Positions 52,527 through 61,902 of a stretch of DNA of 64,000 nucleotides are shown piece by piece. The stretch lies in the NCBI GenBank assembly GCA_964525995.1, contig CAZGIM010000006.1, positions 124,001 to 188,000 of the forward strand, given 5' to 3'. Under the pieces are notes generated by a model. The model saw only the letters and a list, made by a program, of their open reading frames with translations, was not told the DNA's origin and made no database searches. This DNA is from CAIVAT01 sp964525995. Its GTDB lineage: Bacteria; Bacteroidota; Bacteroidia; Bacteroidales; FEN-979. Position 1 is the first letter of the stretch. Each line of letters begins with the position of its first letter. Made by a program: the position numbers and the translations under genes.

Positions 52527-53942
52527 GTGGAACAATTCCTTACAAACCCCGTTTTTAAAGTAATCTCCAGGGTGGCCGGTGAGATGAATCATCGTGTCTT
52601 TGTTATCGGTGGATTTGTAAGGGATCTGATCCTCAAACGCGATAACAAACAGGATATCGATATCGTGGTTTTAGGCAGCGGTATTGAGTTTGCAAACCGG
52701 GTGGCTTCAACATTGGATGGTGACGTTCCGGTAAAGTTCTTCCGGAATTTCGGAACAGCCATGTTGAATTATCAGGGATTCCAGGTTGAATTTGTCGGGG
52801 CAAGAAAAGAATCGTACCGGCTCGATTCCCGAAAACCCATCGTGGAGAACGGATCGCTGGAGGATGACCAGAACCGGCGCGACTTTACCATCAATGCCCT
52901 GGCCATCGAGCTGTCGCCTGAAAACTACGGGATGCTGATCGATCCCTTCAACGGCCTGCAGGATCTGCATGACCGGATCATCCGGACTCCGCTGGATCCC
53001 GATATTACTTTTTCTGACGATCCCCTGCGGATGATGCGGGCCATCAGGTTTGCTACGCAGCTTGACTTTTCGATTGAACCGGTCTGTTTTGATTCGATAA
53101 TCAAAAATGCCGGCAGGATATCCATTGTATCCATGGAACGGATCTCCGATGAATTGAACCTGATCGTCATGGCCCCGCGGCCATCGGTTGGATTCAGACT
53201 CCTCGACTCCGCGGGTCTCCTGCAGATCATTTTTCCTGAATTCTGTGAGCTGAAGGGTACAGAGTTCATCGAGGGTAAGGGGCATAAGGATAATTTTAGT
53301 CATACCCTTGCCGTACTCGACAATGTTGCCGGCGTATCCGATAATCTTTGGCTTCGGTGGAGCGCTATTTTGCACGACATCGCTAAACCGCTCACCAAAA
53401 AATTTGTACCGGGCGCCGGTTGGACCTTTCATACCCATGAGTTCCGCGGTGCCAAAATGGTACCGGGAATCTTCAGAAAGCTGAAATTGCCCCTGAACGA
53501 AAAAATGAAGTACGTTCAGAAACTGGTACTTTTACACCTCAGGCCGATAGTCCTGGCAGAAGAGGTGGTAACCGATTCGGCCGTCCGCCGACTTCTATTC
53601 GAAGCAGGCGACGATATCGATGATCTGATGACCCTTTGCCACGCTGATATCACCTCGAAAAATCAGCTAAAAGTCAAACGGTTTATCGACAACTTTGCTA
53701 TCGTCAATCAAAAATTGAAGGATATTGAAGAAAAAGATCGTCTTCGTAATTGGCAACCCCCCATTTCCGGTGAAGTGATCATGAAGGCCTTCAACATCCT
53801 ACCCTGTAAACAGGTTGGCATTATCAAGGATGCCATTACCGAAGCGATCCTCGAAGGTGAAATTCCGAATGAGTACGAGGCAGCGTACAGGTTTATGATC
53901 GCGGAAGGAGAAAAATTGGGTCTTAAGAAAATTGTACCCTAA
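52527..53942 (+). CDS. cca: CCA tRNA nucleotidyltransferase / poly(A) polymerase family
   Basis: Class II nucleotidyltransferase of about 471 residues. The catalytic head has VIGGFVRDLILKRDNKQDIDIVVLG (GG...R and DxD), followed by RRDFTINALAI and 'LIDPFNGLQDLHDRIIRTP'. The neck has 'FSDDPLRMMRAIRFATQLDF'. A C-terminal HD region has AILHDIAKPLTK. It adds CCA to tRNA 3' ends. The HD domain may add phosphohydrolase activity. The GTG at 52527 is chosen because the reading frame upstream consists of the octamer array and overlaps the promoter box. Confidence 0.9.
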   Translation: MEQFLTNPVFKVISRVAGEMNHRVFVIGGFVRDLILKRDNKQDIDIVVLGSGIEFANRVASTLDGDVPVKFFRNFGTAMLNYQGFQVEFVGARKESYRLDSRKPIVENGSLEDDQNRRDFTINALAIELSPENYGMLIDPFNGLQDLHDRIIRTPLDPDITFSDDPLRMMRAIRFATQLDFSIEPVCFDSIIKNAGRISIVSMERISDELNLIVMAPRPSVGFRLLDSAGLLQIIFPEFCELKGTEFIEGKGHKDNFSHTLAVLDNVAGVSDNLWLRWSAILHDIAKPLTKKFVPGAGWTFHTHEFRGAKMVPGIFRKLKLPLNEKMKYVQKLVLLHLRPIVLAEEVVTDSAVRRLLFEAGDDIDDLMTLCHADITSKNQLKVKRFIDNFAIVNQKLKDIEEKDRLRNWQPPISGEVIMKAFNILPCKQVGIIKDAITEAILEGEIPNEYEAAYRFMIAEGEKLGLKKIVP

Positions 53943-53977
53943 ACAGAACGATCTTTTTTTCAGGTTTAATATTTTTT

Positions 53978-53985
53978 TATTTTTG
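53978..53985 (+). promoter_or_regulatory. -7 box before the gene at 54009
   Basis: TATTTTTG matches TAnnTTTG, 23 bases before the ATG. It lies in a T-rich region, so it could arise by chance. Confidence 0.35.
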
Positions 53986-54008
53986 ATGCAGTTTTTGAAA
54001 CGAATGAC

Positions 54009-54809
54009 ATGCTGATTTACCGGTTTCGAATCACCAGTGAGATTATTGACGGATTTTTAAGAGAGATTGAAATCCATCCGAATCATACTTTTCTCGATTT
54101 TCATTATACCATTCTCGAATCCGTGGATATTCACCACTGCGACCATGCTTCGTTCTTTATCACCGACAAAAAATTCAAGAAGGAGAAGGAGATCACCCTG
54201 AAAAATGAAAAGCGGAAAGAACGCAAATATGACGAGGATCTCGATATTGTTGTGACGGAAACCGTGATATATCCGCTGATGAAGGCCTCTCGCATTAAAG
54301 TATATATTGAGGATCCGCATCAACGGATGATCTATGAAATAACAGGTAAGTTACACCACCTTTTCCATATTGAACTTTATAAGATTTACCGTACCGAGGA
54401 TTTAATCTCTCTTCCCCGTTGTATTAGGCAATCGGGCGAACTGCCAAAGCCTGTTGAGCCGGTCGTTCCTGCACCGGCTGCCCCTGCCTCTCCCAAAACC
54501 CCACCTCCGCATAAACCTATGCAGGATGTCGTGGCGCTGGAGAAGTTCAATGAAGTCGTGGAGGACGAAGAGGAATTGAAAGCGATCGAGAGCAGCCTCA
54601 GTGGAATTCTCGAAACCGCACCCCCTGATACCGAAACGGAAGAGACTGTCGATATCGCCGATGAGCCATACACCTATGAAGGACAGCGAACGGAGGATGC
54701 GGTGGATGAAGGCGAAGAGGTTGCGATGGACCACATTGAAGATTATGAGGATATAGAGAGCCTCGATCGGCATCTTTCAGGGTATGACCGGGAACCGGAT
54801 GATTACTGA
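54009..54809 (+). CDS. pRiA4b ORF-3-like domain protein with acidic C-terminus
   Basis: Product of 266 residues. The first 130 ('LIYRFRITSEIIDGFLREIEI', PNHTFLDFHYTILESV, IHHCDHASFFITDKKF, HHLFHIELYKI) resemble the pRiA4b ORF-3/IS1096 TnpR-like domain common in Bacteroidota. The rest is Pro-rich then strongly acidic ('PVVPAPAAPASPKTPPPHKP', DEEELKAIESS, EDYEDIESLDRHL). Function unknown. It overlaps miaA by 26 bases and is probably translated with it. Confidence 0.7.
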   Translation: MLIYRFRITSEIIDGFLREIEIHPNHTFLDFHYTILESVDIHHCDHASFFITDKKFKKEKEITLKNEKRKERKYDEDLDIVVTETVIYPLMKASRIKVYIEDPHQRMIYEITGKLHHLFHIELYKIYRTEDLISLPRCIRQSGELPKPVEPVVPAPAAPASPKTPPPHKPMQDVVALEKFNEVVEDEEELKAIESSLSGILETAPPDTETEETVDIADEPYTYEGQRTEDAVDEGEEVAMDHIEDYEDIESLDRHLSGYDREPDDY

Positions 54810-55707
54810 TGACCGCTTTCTGATCGTTGTTGCCGGCCCCACGGCAGTCGGGAAAACCGCATGTGCCATTTCGCTGGCCCTTCACTTTGACACCGAGATC
54901 ATCTCTGCCGATTCCCGCCAGTTTTACCGCGAAATGACCATCGGAACAGCCGTTCCTTCGCAGCAGGATCTGTCGGTAGTTCCACACCATTTTATCCGCC
55001 ATCTTTCAGTTCAGGATGCGTACAATGTATCGCGTTATGAAACCGATGCGCTGAAAACCCTTGAAAACCTGTTTCAGAGGAAGCAGGTCGTAATCATGGT
55101 CGGAGGATCCGGACTTTATATCGATGCGGTGTGCCGGGGTATCGACGAACTTCCGGATCCCGATCCCGACCTTCGCCGGGAACTGAAGCAGGAGTTAGCC
55201 GATAACGGCATCCAAAGCCTGCGCGACAAACTTCGGATCGTGGATCCCGATTATTACCAGATAGTCGATGCAGCGAACCCGGTCAGACTGATCCGTGCCC
55301 TCGAAGTGTGTATCACAACCGGGAAACCCTTCTCCTCCCTGCGCAATCAACAGCCTGAAAAGAGGCCCTTTCGCATCCTGAAGATTGGCCTCAGTCTGCC
55401 CCGCGATCTGCTGAATCAACGCATCCACCAACGGGTTGATGAAATGGTTCGCAACGGTTTGGTGGAAGAAGCCCGCGCTTTACTTCTGTTCCGGCGCCTG
55501 AACGCCTTGAATACCGTGGGTTATCGTGAACTGTTCGATTTTTTCGACGGGAAGATCAGTCTTCAGCAGGCCATTGCCGACATCAAGACCCATACCCGCC
55601 GCTACGCAAAACGTCAAATGACGTGGTTTAACAAAGATGAGGAGATAACCTGGTTTTCACCCGAAGAGCCCTCAGCGATCCTGGATTACATTTTCGAATC
55701 CCATTGA
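54784..55707 (+). CDS. miaA: tRNA dimethylallyltransferase
   Basis: MiaA of 307 residues transfers the dimethylallyl group to A37 of tRNAs that read UNN codons. P-loop GPTAVGKT is at residues 18-25. SADSRQFYREMTIGTAVP (the DSRQ motif), HHFIRHLSVQDAYNVSRYE, VGGSGLYIDAV and the C-terminal 'TRRYAKRQMTWFNKDEEITW' all fit. A second in-frame ATG follows 5 codons later and would also fit. It converges with the large secreted-protein gene. Confidence 0.96.
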   Translation: MTGNRMITDDRFLIVVAGPTAVGKTACAISLALHFDTEIISADSRQFYREMTIGTAVPSQQDLSVVPHHFIRHLSVQDAYNVSRYETDALKTLENLFQRKQVVIMVGGSGLYIDAVCRGIDELPDPDPDLRRELKQELADNGIQSLRDKLRIVDPDYYQIVDAANPVRLIRALEVCITTGKPFSSLRNQQPEKRPFRILKIGLSLPRDLLNQRIHQRVDEMVRNGLVEEARALLLFRRLNALNTVGYRELFDFFDGKISLQQAIADIKTHTRRYAKRQMTWFNKDEEITWFSPEEPSAILDYIFESH

Positions 55708-55720
55708 AATTATTCTTTTT

Positions 55721-58198
55721 TCCTGCTAATTCGCGTCTTTTACACACCGTACGCCAAAGGCATTTGCTCTTGCGGCCGGGTAGAGTGAAACGCTGTGATT
55801 GGTTTCATTCAACCCGCGTGCCACAGCGCGGTCAGAGCCGGATGGGGTTGAGGTCCAGTACATGGCCCCGGCGTAGATGCCGTCAAAGAAGGCCCAGCGG
55901 TAGTTGAGGTAAAGAAAGCCGGTTTGTTCAGAATGGAAACCGCCGGCAGCAAACGGGTCTTTCATGGCGCTGCCTGCGGTTGCGGCTCCCCCGAGCCAGC
56001 TGATCAGGGCGCTCCACTCGGCCGAAGCAGGGATGTGCCAGCCGGGAGGACAAAGACCCTGGGCTGAGGGAGCGGTTTCATAACGCATCAGTTCATCCCA
56101 TTGGTAGCATGAGGAATACGCGAATGAAGTATTACGTATATATTTTTCCGGGATACAGTTGTCGGTTTGCGCAGTGAATTCGCTGATCGTCGTACCATGA
56201 TCTAAATTCACAGCCATCCAGCATTGTGAACCGAAAAGCGCGGAGGAGTATGTTTTATTATCGCGCGGATCGGTGAATGTGCTTCCGCAGGTAAACACGG
56301 GTGATGGCTTTACCAGGATCGTGGCGGTTTTCGATGCCATGCAGAAATAGAAGTTTGAATAGGCATAGGTGATGGTCTTGATCCCGGTTCCCGCAACAGA
56401 GGGGGTAAAGATCCCTGAAGAGGAGTTGACCCCCTGACCGGTGTAGACGCCACCGATGGGCAGTCCGCCCGTAAGCCTGAATGGCTGTGCGTTCACGAAT
56501 GTTACAGTGTCGAAACACCTGCTGAATATGACATTCGGAGCATCCCGCACGGTTAGGGTGATTGACGGCGATGTCGCAGGATTGGCCGTTACACAGGTAA
56601 GGTTGGAGTTCATTACGCAGGTCACTACATCGCTGTTAACCGGGGAATATGTGTAGGCAGAGGCATTGCCCCCGGCAGCATTGACCCCGTTGACCTTCCA
56701 TTGAAAGGCAGGCGAAGATCCGCCATTGACGGGCGTTGCGGTGAAGGTAACGGAGCTGCCCGGACAAAATGGATTTGCCGAGGCGACAATGGAAACGCCC
56801 GCGGGAAGATTGTTGTTGACGATCATCGTGATCGCGTTGGAGATGGCCGGATTGCCTGTTACACACGAAGCTGAAGCGTTCAACGAGCAGGTAACAACGT
56901 CACCGTTGACAGGCAAATAGCTGTAACCTGAGTTTGTTGCCCCGGAAGCATTTACACCGTTGACCTTCCATTGAAAGGCAGGCGAAGATCCGCCATTGAC
57001 GGGCGTGGCAGTGAAGGTAACGGAGCTGCCCGTGCATAAAGGATTTGCAGAGGCATTAATGGAGAGGCCGACAGCGACGGCAGGAACCACGACAACCGTG
57101 ATCTGCGCGGTGTTGCTGCAGCCGTTTTCGTCGGTTCCTGTAACGGTATAAGTTTGCGAAGCAAGTGGGATGAATGGTATGCCATTCATGACCCCGTTGT
57201 TCCAAACGTAGGTTACGGCGCCGCTTCCCGTCAGTATAACCGGGCTGCCGGCACAGACACTGGAAGAAGAGGCATTGGCAACTACATTGGGCAGCAGATT
57301 CACCGTGACCACGATTTGTGCAGTATTGCTGCAACCGAATGCATCGGAGCCGGTAACGGTGTAGGTGGCTGTTGAGGCCGGAACAAAGGGTATTCCATTC
57401 ACAACGCCGTTGCTCCAAACATACCCGGCAGCGCCGCTTCCGGTGAGCGTAACTGAATTGCCGCTGCAAATGGAAGTCGATGGATCGGCAACGGCCGCTA
57501 CCGTTGGCAATGGATAAACTGTAATGCTGACCGGCGGGCTGGTTGCCGGACTATTGCCCACGCAGGGATCTGATGAGGTTACTTCACAAGCAATCTGATC
57601 GCCATTGGCCGGTGTATAGGAACAGGTTGCATTTGTTGCCCCGGGAACATTGATCCCGTTGACTTTCCACTGATAGGCCGGTGTTGTGCCTCCGTTGACG
57701 GCTGTTGTGGTGAACAGCGCGGCGGCGCCGCTGCAAATCGTGCCGGGCGGACCGGCAACCGTCACGCTCATGACGGCTGTCGGTGCGATTGAAAGCTGTA
57801 CCGTATCCCGTCCGGAACAACCATTGGGACCGGTTACGATCACGCCATAAACTCCCGGCGTTCCGGTAGTGTAAGTTTGGTTTGCACCGATAACCAATCC
57901 TGAAGTAATGTCTTTCCATTCATAGGTGCAGCCGGCGCAGGCCCCTGCATCGAACGTGGCGGTTTGGCCTGTACAGATGTTCTGATCGGGACCCAGCGCG
58001 GGCGTCGGCGCTTCCTGAATGGTTATGGTTTTCCAGGTCGTATCCGTTCGGTTGTCGTTGTGCCTTACATACAACTCGACAGTATATGTTCCGGCAGCCG
58101 AATAAATGTGCGAAGGATTGGCAATGACAGAAAGGTTCGCCGCCCCCGACGCCGGATCCCCGAAATTCCACCGGATGGAATCGGCCGGAGGCCAGATG
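55721..58198 (-). repeat. Duplicated block, copy A (matches 59425-61902)
   Basis: Aligned words keep a constant offset of 3,704 bases from the stop codon region (55728 and 59432) through 56507/60211, 57001/60705 and 58141/61845. Most of it is the same base for base by eye. A window of about 350 bases (56160-56506) is divergent. It covers the Ig/PKD repeats and the FISUMP domain of both large proteins. Confidence 0.9.
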
Positions 58199-59418
58199 TC
58201 GGAGGTGAATTGAATTTGATTGCTCTGGCAATTATTTGAATACTGAAAATATGCTTTGTAATTCTGGATAAAATGAGGAAGATCCCAAGTACAATTGCCT
58301 AATAAACCAATAGCATTTTTTTGAAAATTGCATTGGATACCAGGCATATCTGGATTGTTAATTATAGCTATTGAATCAATAGGAAATCTACTGATAAAAA
58401 TCTTACCATCTGAACTGCCTTGTAATCCACCACAATTACTGGTAAACGTTGAGTCAATGATCACTTCACTATTTTTAAAACTCAATGAGTCGAAAAGGGT
58501 TATATTATATTGGACTAATATTGACATAGGGATTGACGGAATATAGGCCAATGGCCAAACTGCACTTAAATATAAATAGTTCGACTTCAAAGAGAACTCA
58601 ACATTCTCAACAGTAAAATTCTCATTTCTGTAATTAGTTCTGAATTTAAATAACGGTGTAATAGTCCCATTTTCATTATTAAAACTACAAAACTCTGTAA
58701 CTGTATCAATTGGATATGTTGCTAATAGTACTTTCCCATCCGGTGAAACCCGAATTTCACCACCAAAATTTTGTGAGCCGGTTATGGTAGTCGTTACTGT
58801 GCTTGGACTGATTACAGGGATTGAACTGACTCCTGATGAAGTTACTTTATATGCAAGGAAATCATTTGATACAACGCTCCTGACAAGAAGCCAGGCATCC
58901 TTATTATTTCTATGGCGTGTACCCGTCATCCAGTTGGTAACGTCCTCTCCTCCGGTTACTCTGATGTTTTTCATTCCATTCGGAATGCCTCCAAGGCCAC
59001 CATCCAGATTCATATCAACCACAGTATAAAAGAGCCCTTGCATTGAAGGGATAAAACCATAAAGGCCTGTAGTGAAGACGTAATATAGATTATTTTGCCC
59101 TATCGTTTTAATGGTTAAGACGCGCTGTGGATATCCATCAGAAAATAATCCGGAGCCATTAAGCATTATCTGATTATTTTTATTCCATATTGTTTGACCA
59201 TTTGAATAGAATAATAGATTGCCAAGAGAATCAGCAACTGAAGAAGGAGAAAAGTAAGAATACATAGAACTCCCCGAAACATTAACAGGAATAGGCGAAT
59301 TGAAATCCAAGCCTAAATAGTTACCAAATCGCCACTGGTTCCATTCACCTTGTGATAACACAAATAAAGGAGATATCATGAAAAATAATAGAGTAATGAC
59401 AGTTTTGTTACTTTTCAT
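55726..59418 (-). CDS. Large secreted PKD/Ig-repeat protein with C-terminal FISUMP domain, copy A
   Basis: Product of 1,230 residues (ATG at 59418). Signal peptide ('VITLLFFMISPLFVLSQG'). The N-terminal region of about 380 residues has a propeller-like repetition (GEWNQWRFGNYLGLDFN, 'LLFYSNGQTIWNKNN', SSDGKIFISRF). One PKD domain follows ('SIRWNFGDPASGAANLS', 'YSAAGTYTVELYV'), then about five Ig-like repeats built on (T)CSGxxVxxTxTxVxG(S) phrases. The C-terminal FISUMP domain has TDPRDNKTYSSALFGSQCW and CPPGWHIPASAEWSALISW. It is probably exported to the cell surface. No Type IX sorting domain is evident after the FISUMP domain. The longer upstream start (59451) would overlap the previous stop and is rejected. 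Confidence 0.85.
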   Translation of the reverse strand: MKSNKTVITLLFFMISPLFVLSQGEWNQWRFGNYLGLDFNSPIPVNVSGSSMYSYFSPSSVADSLGNLLFYSNGQTIWNKNNQIMLNGSGLFSDGYPQRVLTIKTIGQNNLYYVFTTGLYGFIPSMQGLFYTVVDMNLDGGLGGIPNGMKNIRVTGGEDVTNWMTGTRHRNNKDAWLLVRSVVSNDFLAYKVTSSGVSSIPVISPSTVTTTITGSQNFGGEIRVSPDGKVLLATYPIDTVTEFCSFNNENGTITPLFKFRTNYRNENFTVENVEFSLKSNYLYLSAVWPLAYIPSIPMSILVQYNITLFDSLSFKNSEVIIDSTFTSNCGGLQGSSDGKIFISRFPIDSIAIINNPDMPGIQCNFQKNAIGLLGNCTWDLPHFIQNYKAYFQYSNNCQSNQIQFTSDIWPPADSIRWNFGDPASGAANLSVIANPSHIYSAAGTYTVELYVRHNDNRTDTTWKTITIQEAPTPALGPDQNICTGQTATFDAGACAGCTYEWKDITSGLVIGANQTYTTGTPGVYGVIVTGPNGCSGRDTVQLSIAPTAVMSVTVAGPPGTICSGAAALFTTTAVNGGTTPAYQWKVNGINVPGATNATCSYTPANGDQIACEVTSSDPCVGNSPATSPPVSITVYPLPTVAAVADPSTSICSGNSVTLTGSGAAGYVWSNGVVNGIPFVPASTATYTVTGSDAFGCSNTAQIVVTVNLLPNVVANASSSSVCAGSPVILTGSGAVTYVWNNGVMNGIPFIPLASQTYTVTGTDENGCSNTAQITVVVVPAVAVGLSINASANPLCTGSSVTFTATPVNGGSSPAFQWKVNGVNASGATNSGYSYLPVNGDVVTCSLNASASCVTGNPAISNAITMIVNNNLPAGVSIVASANPFCPGSSVTFTATPVNGGSSPAFQWKVNGVNAAGGNASAYTYSPVNSDVVTCVMNSNLTCVTANPATSPSITLTVRDAPNVIFSRCFDTVTFVNAQPFRLTGGLPIGGVYTGQGVNSSSGIFTPSVAGTGIKTITYAYSNFYFCMASKTATILVKPSPVFTCGSTFTDPRDNKTYSSALFGSQCWMAVNLDHGTTISEFTAQTDNCIPEKYIRNTSFAYSSCYQWDELMRYETAPSAQGLCPPGWHIPASAEWSALISWLGGAATAGSAMKDPFAAGGFHSEQTGFLYLNYRWAFFDGIYAGAMYWTSTPSGSDRAVARGLNETNHSVSLYPAARANAFGVRCVKDAN

Positions 59419-59424
59419 GATCAG

Positions 59425-61902
59425 TCCTGCTAATTCACGTCTTTCACACACCGTACGCCAAAGGCATTTGCTCTTGCGGCCGGGTAGAGCGAAACGCTGT
59501 GATTGGTTTCATTCAACCCGCGTGCCACAGCGCGGTCAGAGCCGGATGGGGTTGAGGTCCAGTACATGGCCCCGGCGTAGATGCCGTCAAAGAAGGCCCA
59601 GCGGTAGTTGAGGTAAAGAAAGCCGGTTTGTTCAGAATGGAAACCGCCGGCAGCAAACGGGTCTTTCATGGCGCTGCCTGCGGTTGCGGCTCCCCCGAGC
59701 CAGCTGATCAGGGCGCTCCATTCGGCCGAAGCAGGGAGGTGCCAGCCGGGAGGACAGAGACCCTGGGCTGAGGGAGCGGTTTCGTAACGCATCAGTTCAT
59801 CCCACTGGTAGCATGAAGAATACGCGAATGAAGCATTACGTATATATTTTTCCGGGATACAATTTTCTGTTTGGGGATTTGTGGATGGAATGGCTGTGCC
59901 GTAGTTGAGGTTTTTTTGCATCCAGCACTGGGAGCCGATTTGAACCGTGGGGTAAACCTTTCCATCCCTTATATCCGTGAGATTAGACCCGCAGGTAAAA
60001 TTCGATTGACTGATTGATTGAATGACTGATTGACTGGTTGAAGAACAGCCGTATGTATTTGTGTAGATGTAGGTGATGGTGTGGGTTCCGGGGCCGGCGA
60101 CGGATGGGGTAAAGATGCCGGTTGTCGAATTGACACCCGGGCCGGAGTAGGTTCCGCCCAGTGGCAATCCTCCTTTGAGCCGGAAGGGTTTGGCGCTGAC
60201 GGTGGTGATGGTGTCGAAACACCTGCTGAATATGACATTCGGAGCATCCCGCACGGTTAAGGTGATTGACGGCGATGTCGCAGGATTGGCCGTTACACAG
60301 ATAAGGTTGGAGTTCATTACGCAGGTCACTACATCGCCATTTGCAGGTATGTATGAATGGCTCGGGCTGGTTGCCCCCGGAATATCGACCTCATTGACCT
60401 TCCATTGAAAGGCAGGCGAAGATCCGCCATTGACGGGCATAGCGGTGAAGGTAACGGAGCTGCCCGGACAAAAGGGATTTGCCGAGGCGACAATGGAAAC
60501 GCCCGCGGGAAGATTGTTGTTGACGATCATCGTGATCGCGTTGGAGATGGCCGGATTGCCTGTTACACACGAAGCTGAAGCGTTCAACGAGCAGGTAACA
60601 ACGTCACCGTTGACAGGCAAATAGCTGTAACCTGAGTTTGTTGCCCCGGAAGCATTTACACCGTTGACCTTCCATTGAAAGGCAGGCGAAGATCCGCCAT
60701 TGACGGGCGTGGCAGTGAAGGTAACGGAGCTGCCCGTGCATAAAGGATTTGCAGAGGCATTAATGGAGAGGCCGACAGCGACGGCAGGAACCACGACAAC
60801 CGTGATCTGCGCGGTGTTGCTGCAGCCGTTTTCGTCGGTTCCTGTAACGGTATAAGTTTGCGAAGCAAGTGGGATGAATGGTATGCCATTCATGACCCCG
60901 TTGTTCCAAACGTAGGTTACGGCGCCGCTTCCCGTCAGTATAACCGGGCTGCCGGCACAGACACTGGAAGAAGAGGCATTGGCAACTACATTGGGCAGCA
61001 GATTCACCGTGACCACGATTTGTGCAGTATTGCTGCAACCGAATGCATCGGAGCCGGTAACGGTGTAGGTGGCTGTTGAGGCCGGAACAAAGGGTATTCC
61101 ATTCACAACGCCGTTGCTCCAAACATACCCGGCAGCGCCGCTTCCGGTGAGCGTAACTGAATTGCCGCTGCAAATGGAAGTCGATGGATCGGCAACGGCC
61201 GCTACCGTTGGCAATGGATAAACTGTAATGCTGACCGGCGGGCTGGTTGCCGGACTATTGCCCACGCAGGGATCTGATGAGGTTACTTCACAAGCAATCT
61301 GATCGCCATTGGCCGGTGTATAGGAACAGGTTGCATTTGTTGCCCCGGGAACATTGATCCCGTTGACTTTCCACTGATAGGCCGGTGTTGTGCCTCCGTT
61401 GACGGCTGTTGTGGTGAACAGCGCGGCGGCGCCGCTGCAAATCGTGCCGGGCGGACCGGCAACCGTCACGCTCATGACGGCTGTCGGTGCGATTGAAAGC
61501 TGTACCGTATCCCGTCCGGAACAACCATTGGGACCGGTTACGATCACGCCATAAACTCCCGGCGTTCCGGTAGTGTAAGTTTGGTTTGCACCGATAACCA
61601 ATCCTGAAGTAATGTCTTTCCATTCATAGGTGCAGCCGGCGCAGGCCCCTGCATCGAACGTGGCGGTTTGGCCTGTACAGATGTTCTGATCGGGACCCAG
61701 CGCGGGCGTCGGCGCTTCCTGAATGGTTATGGTTTTCCAGGTCGTATCCGTTCGGTTGTCGTTGTGCCTTACATACAACTCGACAGTATATGTTCCGGCA
61801 GCCGAATAAATGTGCGAAGGATTGGCAATGACAGAAAGGTTCGCCGCCCCCGACGCCGGATCCCCGAAATTCCAGCGGATGGAATCGGCCGGAGGCCAGA
61901 TG
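59425..61902 (-). repeat. Duplicated block, copy B (matches 55721-58198)
   Basis: See 55721-58198. The homology starts a few bases beyond the stop codon and just after the start of copy A, so the period of the tandem array is 3,704 bases. The divergent window is 59864-60210 and contains an ATCAGTCA-type array. Confidence 0.9.

Noticed and set aside
57056..61623. Cys/Arg-rich ORFs in other frames of the two large proteins (for example 57056-57469 and 60760-61173)
   Set aside because: They are shadows of the repeated coding sequence. They occur in identical form in both copies only because the DNA is duplicated.
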